From the NCBI GenBank assembly GCA_005773695.1, contig SXHM01000017.1, forward strand, positions 1-9,675: DNA of 9,675 bases. Reading direction: 5' to 3'. Below the pieces are notes generated by a model. The model did no database searches. It worked only from the letters and a program-made list of their open reading frames with translations, and was not told where the DNA came from. Of the stretch, positions 6,184 to 9,675 are shown piece by piece. The translations under genes were made by a program, and so were the position numbers. Within the stretch, counting starts at the first letter, position 1, and each line of letters begins with the position of its first letter. Source of the DNA: Bacteroidota bacterium. Lineage in GTDB: Bacteria > Bacteroidota > Bacteroidia > SXHM01.

Positions 6184-7479
6184 ATGAATACAATGGCAGC
6201 CACAACCACCCGAGAATTAATTGTATCCGAAATAGCCGAAAACCTTATTGCCAGCGAAATCATAAAAATCGCTAACGAGGTGAACGAGAAGATTAAGAAC
6301 GGTGAAAAAATATACAACCTCACCATCGGAGATTTCAACTCCAACATCTTCCCTATTCCAGATGGTTTGAAATCTGAAATAATTAAGGCCTACGAAAACA
6401 ACCAAACCAATTATCCGGCAGCCAATGGAATTAGTGAGTTGCGCAAAGCAGTTTCAAAATACCTGAAACGCAAAGGACATCTAGATTATTCCGAAAATCA
6501 AATCCTTATTTCGGCAGGTGCTCGCCCATTGATTTACGCAACATTCACCGCTTTGTTAGATCCGGGCGATACAGTAATCTATCCAGTTCCAAGTTGGAAC
6601 AATAACCATTATACACACCTTTCTTCCTGCAAAAAAGTAGAGATAGAAACTTCTGCCGAAAACAAATTCATGCCTTCGGCTGCTGATTTAAAACCACATC
6701 TGAGCGATGCTACAGTTATTGCCTTGTGCTCACCGTTAAACCCTACCGGAACTATGTTCAGTAAAGAAGGGCTGGAACAAATCTGTGATATAATCCTGGA
6801 AGAAAACGCAAGACGCGAAGAAGGACGCAAACCTCTTTATCTCATGTACGACCAGATTTACTGGGCATTAACCATGACCGGAAATAAACATTACGATCCA
6901 GTTAGTCTGCGTCCCGAAATGATTAACTATACTATTTACATTGACGGAATTTCAAAAGCATTTGCATCAACAGGAGTTCGAGTAGGTTGGGCATTTGGTC
7001 CGCAAAAAATAATTGACAAAATGCGAGCACTGCTTTCTCATGTGGGAGCATGGTCGCCAAAAGCAGAGCAGGTTGCTACTGCCGTTTATCTTGAAAAAGA
7101 AACCGAAGTGGATGAATATCTGAACTGGATAAATAAAAATGTTTCAGAACGTTTAGCCGGGTTTTACAATGGGTTTCAATCTTTGAAAAACGAAGGTTTT
7201 GCTGTGGATGCAATTGCTCCGCAAGGGGCAATGTACCTCACTGTTCAGTTCTCATTACACGGTTACAAAACCGCAGATGGTAAAACACTTTCAACAACAC
7301 AAGACATTACTTCTTATTTATTGGATGAGGCAAAAACAGCATTGGTTCCTTTCTATGCATTCGGCACTTCAAGCGAATCAAACTGGTATCGCCTTTCCAT
7401 AGGCACTGTAAAAACCGAAGAAATTGAAAAAGTAATTGCACAACTGCGCACTGCGCTTTCTAAATTGAAAAAAGGATAA
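6184..7479 (+). CDS. PLP-dependent class I/II aminotransferase
   Basis: This 431-residue cytoplasmic fold-type I enzyme transfers an amino group between an amino acid and a 2-oxo acid with pyridoxal phosphate. Visible signatures are YNLTIGDFN (44-52), NYPAANGISELRKAVSKYL (76-94), SAGARPLIYA (110-119), the cofactor-binding SPLNPTGT (183-190, Asn186), YDQIY (222-226, Asp223 facing the PLP nitrogen), the Schiff-base lysine in DGISKAFASTGVRVGW (Lys258), and WYRLSIG (401-407) with Arg403 as the likely substrate-carboxylate binder. Length fits subgroup I aspartate-type enzymes, but substrate cannot be read from sequence. The start at 6184 is chosen because the frame's longer version, from a TTG at 6106, begins inside a terminator stem and upstream of the promoter box. 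A second ATG at 6193 is also possible. The guanylyltransferase gene follows after 93 nt containing a palindromic element. Confidence 0.92.
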   Translation: MNTMAATTTRELIVSEIAENLIASEIIKIANEVNEKIKNGEKIYNLTIGDFNSNIFPIPDGLKSEIIKAYENNQTNYPAANGISELRKAVSKYLKRKGHLDYSENQILISAGARPLIYATFTALLDPGDTVIYPVPSWNNNHYTHLSSCKKVEIETSAENKFMPSAADLKPHLSDATVIALCSPLNPTGTMFSKEGLEQICDIILEENARREEGRKPLYLMYDQIYWALTMTGNKHYDPVSLRPEMINYTIYIDGISKAFASTGVRVGWAFGPQKIIDKMRALLSHVGAWSPKAEQVATAVYLEKETEVDEYLNWINKNVSERLAGFYNGFQSLKNEGFAVDAIAPQGAMYLTVQFSLHGYKTADGKTLSTTQDITSYLLDEAKTALVPFYAFGTSSESNWYRLSIGTVKTEEIEKVIAQLRTALSKLKKG

Positions 7480-7490
7480 GAAAAGGAACT

Positions 7491-7552
7491 CGTCACCCTG
7501 AACTTTTTTCAGGGTCTTATGAGAAAGATGCTGAAGCAAGTTCAGCATGACG
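7491..7552. repeat. REP/BIME-like double palindrome between two genes
   Basis: The 62-bp element holds two hairpins. Hairpin one pairs ACCCTGAA (7495-7502) with TTCAGGGT (7508-7515) around CTTTT. Hairpin two pairs ATGCTGAA (7528-7535) with TTCAGCAT (7541-7548) around GCAAG. The two units are also inverted copies of each other: the 26 bases from 7491 match the reverse complement of 7527-7552 at 20 positions, with outer ends CGTCA and TGACG. The four stem differences (CC/GG against TG/CA) are paired changes that keep each hairpin intact. I recall closely similar units scattered in intergenic regions of many Bacteroidota genomes, but copy number cannot be checked here. It is not a classical terminator, as no T run follows either stem. 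Confidence 0.8.
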
Positions 7553-7572
7553 ATGCGAGAAAAGTTTAGAGG

Positions 7573-8661
7573 ATGAAAAACAATTACGTAGTAATCATGG
7601 CAGGCGGGGTAGGAACAAGGTTCTGGCCCATGAGCCGCACTCCGCATCCAAAGCAATTCCTTGATGTACTGGGAACAGGTAAAACGCTGATACAACAAAC
7701 TTACGATCGTTTCGGGAAAATTTGCCCGACCGAAAATATATATGTGGTAACCAATGAAAGTTACCGCGAATTAGTAAAAGAACAGTTGCCTGCTCTTACA
7801 AACGAGCAAATCATCTGCGAACCAAGCCGCAAGAATACTGCGCCTTGCGTGGCTTATGCAGCTTTCCGCATCAGCGCTATAAACCCAGATGCAAATATGG
7901 TGGTGGCTCCATCGGATCATCTTATTCTGAATACCGAAGGTTTTGTAAACGTTATCAATAAAGCATTGGAAACAACGGCAAAACATGATGTGCTTTGCAC
8001 GCTTGGTATTAAACCTTCGCGCCCTGATACCGGTTATGGTTATATCCAATTCAACGAGCAAGAGTTTTTAAATGGCAACGGGGAATCGCGAAAAGTTAAA
8101 ACCTTTACCGAAAAGCCCGACCTTGACATGGCAAAGCAATTTCTTGCCAGCGGAGATTTCCTGTGGAATTCCGGAATTTTTATCTGGTCGGCAAAAAGCA
8201 TACTCAGTGCCTTCCGCGACCATGCAAGTGATATGTTCCAGGTTTTTGGCGAAGGAAAAACACTATACGGAACACCTGCTGAAGAAGCCTTCATTAAAAA
8301 AGCATATACTGTTTGCAAAAATATTTCCATTGACTATGCCGTGATGGAAAAAGCTAAAAATGTTTATGTTTTATCAGCAGATATTGGTTGGAGTGACTTA
8401 GGAACCTGGGGCTCACTTTATGAATATGCCAACAAAAACGAAGACGGAAATACCATCATCGGAAAAAACGTAGTGGTTTATGATACCAAAAACTGCATCG
8501 TTAATGTTCCTAAAGAACAGTTGGTTGTTTTGGAAGGACTTGAAGATTTCATAGTAGTTGAGTCTGATGGAATTCTTTTAGTTTGCCGCAAAACTGAAGA
8601 ACAAAAAATTAAACTGATTGTAAACGATGTTACCATCTCCAAAGGAGAAAAATTTGTGTAA
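7573..8661 (+). CDS. manC: Mannose-1-phosphate guanylyltransferase
   Basis: This 362-residue cytoplasmic nucleotidyltransferase joins mannose 1-phosphate and GTP into GDP-mannose, the donor for mannosylation and precursor of GDP-fucose and other surface sugars. The nucleotide-binding signature MAGGVGTRFWPMSR (9-22) is followed by PKQFLD (26-31) with the active-site Lys27. CEPSRKNTAPCVAYAA (82-97), VVAPSDHLI (110-118, metal-binding Asp115), GYGYIQ (154-159), FTEKPD (178-183), LWNSGIFIW (197-205) and SIDYAVMEKA (252-261) are all family motifs. The C-terminal part (about 295-362) is a short left-handed beta-helix-like tail. There is no fused phosphomannose isomerase domain, so this is the short monofunctional form, and the symbol manC is used by family convention. 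AGAGG directly abuts the ATG at 7573. I see no TAnnTTTG box of its own, so co-transcription with the aminotransferase is likely. Confidence 0.95.
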   Translation: MKNNYVVIMAGGVGTRFWPMSRTPHPKQFLDVLGTGKTLIQQTYDRFGKICPTENIYVVTNESYRELVKEQLPALTNEQIICEPSRKNTAPCVAYAAFRISAINPDANMVVAPSDHLILNTEGFVNVINKALETTAKHDVLCTLGIKPSRPDTGYGYIQFNEQEFLNGNGESRKVKTFTEKPDLDMAKQFLASGDFLWNSGIFIWSAKSILSAFRDHASDMFQVFGEGKTLYGTPAEEAFIKKAYTVCKNISIDYAVMEKAKNVYVLSADIGWSDLGTWGSLYEYANKNEDGNTIIGKNVVVYDTKNCIVNVPKEQLVVLEGLEDFIVVESDGILLVCRKTEEQKIKLIVNDVTISKGEKFV

Positions 8662-8725
8662 CCCAATTCAATTAATTTCCTTTACAACCTGCCTTGAGTT
8701 ACTTTCCGTTTAGCGGATTGTTTTA

Positions 8726-8733
8726 TATTTTTG
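8726..8733 (+). promoter_or_regulatory. -7 promoter box of the haloperoxidase-like gene
   Basis: TATTTTTG is an exact TAnnTTTG match ending 24 nt before the ATG at 8758. A TTG at 8694-8696 is 29 nt upstream, too far for a normal -33 element, so only the -7 box supports this promoter. The rest of the 96-nt gap from 8662 shows nothing stronger. Confidence 0.5.
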
Positions 8734-8757
8734 TCGTTAATCCAATAACTATTCCGA

Positions 8758-9675
8758 ATGAAAAAACTTTTACTCGCATTTTTAACAATGTCTTTTTTTG
8801 CATCTAATGCGCAGGATGCAAGCACTTACAATGCCGATGTGCCTAATCATTATTTCAGCTTTACGTTAAAGCTTACTAAAGAGGGCACAGGCTTTACGCC
8901 CCCCGTTGCTTCTCGTGCTTTTGGCTTTTCAGGTCTTGCGCTTTACGAAGCAGTTGTTGCAGGAATTCCAACTATGACTTCAACTGTAGGAGCTATTCCC
9001 GAGTTTACAAATCTTACCCCTGCCGATGGGAATGCAAATTACCACTGGCCTACTGTAGCTAATAATGCGTTGGCTTCTGTTATTGATAGCTTGTGGGCAA
9101 ATGCTTCACAAATTAATAAAGATTCGCTGTACGCTATCCGCGATTATTATAACACACTTTTTGAAGGACAACTTTCTGCCCAGGATTATTCCGACTCAAA
9201 AACCTATGGCGAAGCTATAGGTAACGATGTTTTCCAGTTTTCTAAAACCGATGGCGGGCATCTGGCTTACACTGCTAACTTCCCTCCAAGTTATGTTCCT
9301 CCGGTTGGCCCCGGTTTGTGGCAGGCTTTCGGAAGCCAGACTGCTTTGCAGCCATATTGGGGATCACATCGTCCTTTTGTAACCGATGACACAACAAGTG
9401 TTATTCCAGGTCCTCCTCCAAGTTTTTCTACTGATGTAACTTCTCCTTTTTATGCCTATGCTTTTCAGGTTTATTATCAGGTAAATAATAATACTGCCAA
9501 TCATGTAACTATTGCTCAATATTGGGCTGATGGCGGTGGAAGTATAACGCCTCCCGGACACAGCATTTCAATGTTGCGCAATTTGCTCATTAATGAAAAC
9601 TCAAATCTTGAAACAGCTGCTATCGGATATGCTAAAATGGGAATTGCATTATCAGATGCTTTTCTTGCTTGCTGG
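8758..9675 (+). CDS. Secreted vanadium-dependent haloperoxidase/PAP2-superfamily protein, 3' end missing
   Basis: The frame is open from the ATG at 8758 to the window edge, giving 306 residues. A Sec signal peptide covers residues 1-19 (hydrophobic LLLAFLTMSFFA, cleavage near SNAQ). The mature part matches the Bacteroidota vanadium-haloperoxidase-like family as I know it: ASRAFGFSGLALYEAVV (51-67), NYHWPTVANNALA (94-106), YWGSHRPFV (200-208), PPPSFSTD (219-226), YWADGGGSITPPGHSIS (255-271) and YAKMGIALSDAFLACW (291-306). In the family the vanadate- or phosphate-binding Lys, Arg and His residues come just after this last motif, so they lie outside the window and activity cannot be judged. The real enzyme could halogenate, oxidise sulfides or act as a phosphatase. 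Alanine codons lean to GCT (20 of 36, against 7 of 23 in the preceding manC). Confidence 0.85.
   Translation, partial: MKKLLLAFLTMSFFASNAQDASTYNADVPNHYFSFTLKLTKEGTGFTPPVASRAFGFSGLALYEAVVAGIPTMTSTVGAIPEFTNLTPADGNANYHWPTVANNALASVIDSLWANASQINKDSLYAIRDYYNTLFEGQLSAQDYSDSKTYGEAIGNDVFQFSKTDGGHLAYTANFPPSYVPPVGPGLWQAFGSQTALQPYWGSHRPFVTDDTTSVIPGPPPSFSTDVTSPFYAYAFQVYYQVNNNTANHVTIAQYWADGGGSITPPGHSISMLRNLLINENSNLETAAIGYAKMGIALSDAFLACW

Noticed and set aside
7378..7698. Minus-strand 106-codon open frame across the aminotransferase-manC junction
   Set aside because: It reads through the palindromic element and the antisense of two solid genes. The stretch VMLNLLQHL and similar strings are familiar translation artefacts of this repeat, not a protein.
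8705..8717. TCCG/CGGA hairpin between manC and the haloperoxidase-like gene
   Set aside because: It is four base pairs only, with no proper T run; likely chance.

Overview
The window looks like a piece of a Bacteroidota chromosome. It is AT-rich with short intergenic gaps. Several genes are preceded by the Bacteroidota-type -7 promoter box TAnnTTTG, there are a lipoprotein di-haem peroxidase and OmpA-like envelope proteins, and the CysN is a short form without an extended C-terminus. I cannot name the genus.

Layout, left to right. (1) Positions 1-82 hold the 5' end of a leftward gene for an exported protein, of which only the signal peptide and a few residues lie inside the window. (2) Positions 154-2895 hold a tight rightward sulfate-activation operon: cysC (APS kinase), cysD (sulfate adenylyltransferase, ATP-pyrophosphatase subunit) and cysN (its GTPase subunit). 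The cysC/cysD boundary overlaps by 4 nt (ATGA) and cysD/cysN are 1 nt apart. Together they convert sulfate to APS and then PAPS. No sulfate or PAPS reductase gene is in the window. (3) Positions 2896-3951 hold a leftward di-haem cytochrome c peroxidase lipoprotein whose stop codon directly abuts the cysN stop codon. (4) Positions 4064-6090 hold two rightward OmpA-family genes. The first has a non-OmpA N-terminal domain. The second is a lipoprotein with a coiled-coil stalk. (5) Positions 6184-7479 encode a class I/II PLP-dependent aminotransferase, preceded by a terminator-like hairpin that runs straight into its promoter. (6) Positions 7491-7552 hold a non-coding double-hairpin palindromic element (REP/BIME-like). 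(7) Positions 7573-8661 encode a mannose-1-phosphate guanylyltransferase making GDP-mannose. (8) Positions 8758-9675 hold the first 306 codons of a secreted vanadium-dependent haloperoxidase/PAP2-superfamily protein, cut by the window edge just before its expected vanadate-binding residues.

The genes are mostly housekeeping and envelope functions: sulfate activation, periplasmic peroxide removal, outer-membrane/peptidoglycan attachment and sugar-nucleotide supply. I do not see a phage, CRISPR, toxin-antitoxin or other defence system, nor an RNA gene. No gene-free stretch exceeds about 115 bases. The most unusual non-coding signal is the palindromic element at 7491-7552, whose two hairpins differ from each other by changes that keep base pairing. 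Several start codons were moved downstream from the longest possible reading frame (cysN, peroxidase, first OmpA gene, aminotransferase) on the basis of promoter position, signal peptides or family alignment from memory.
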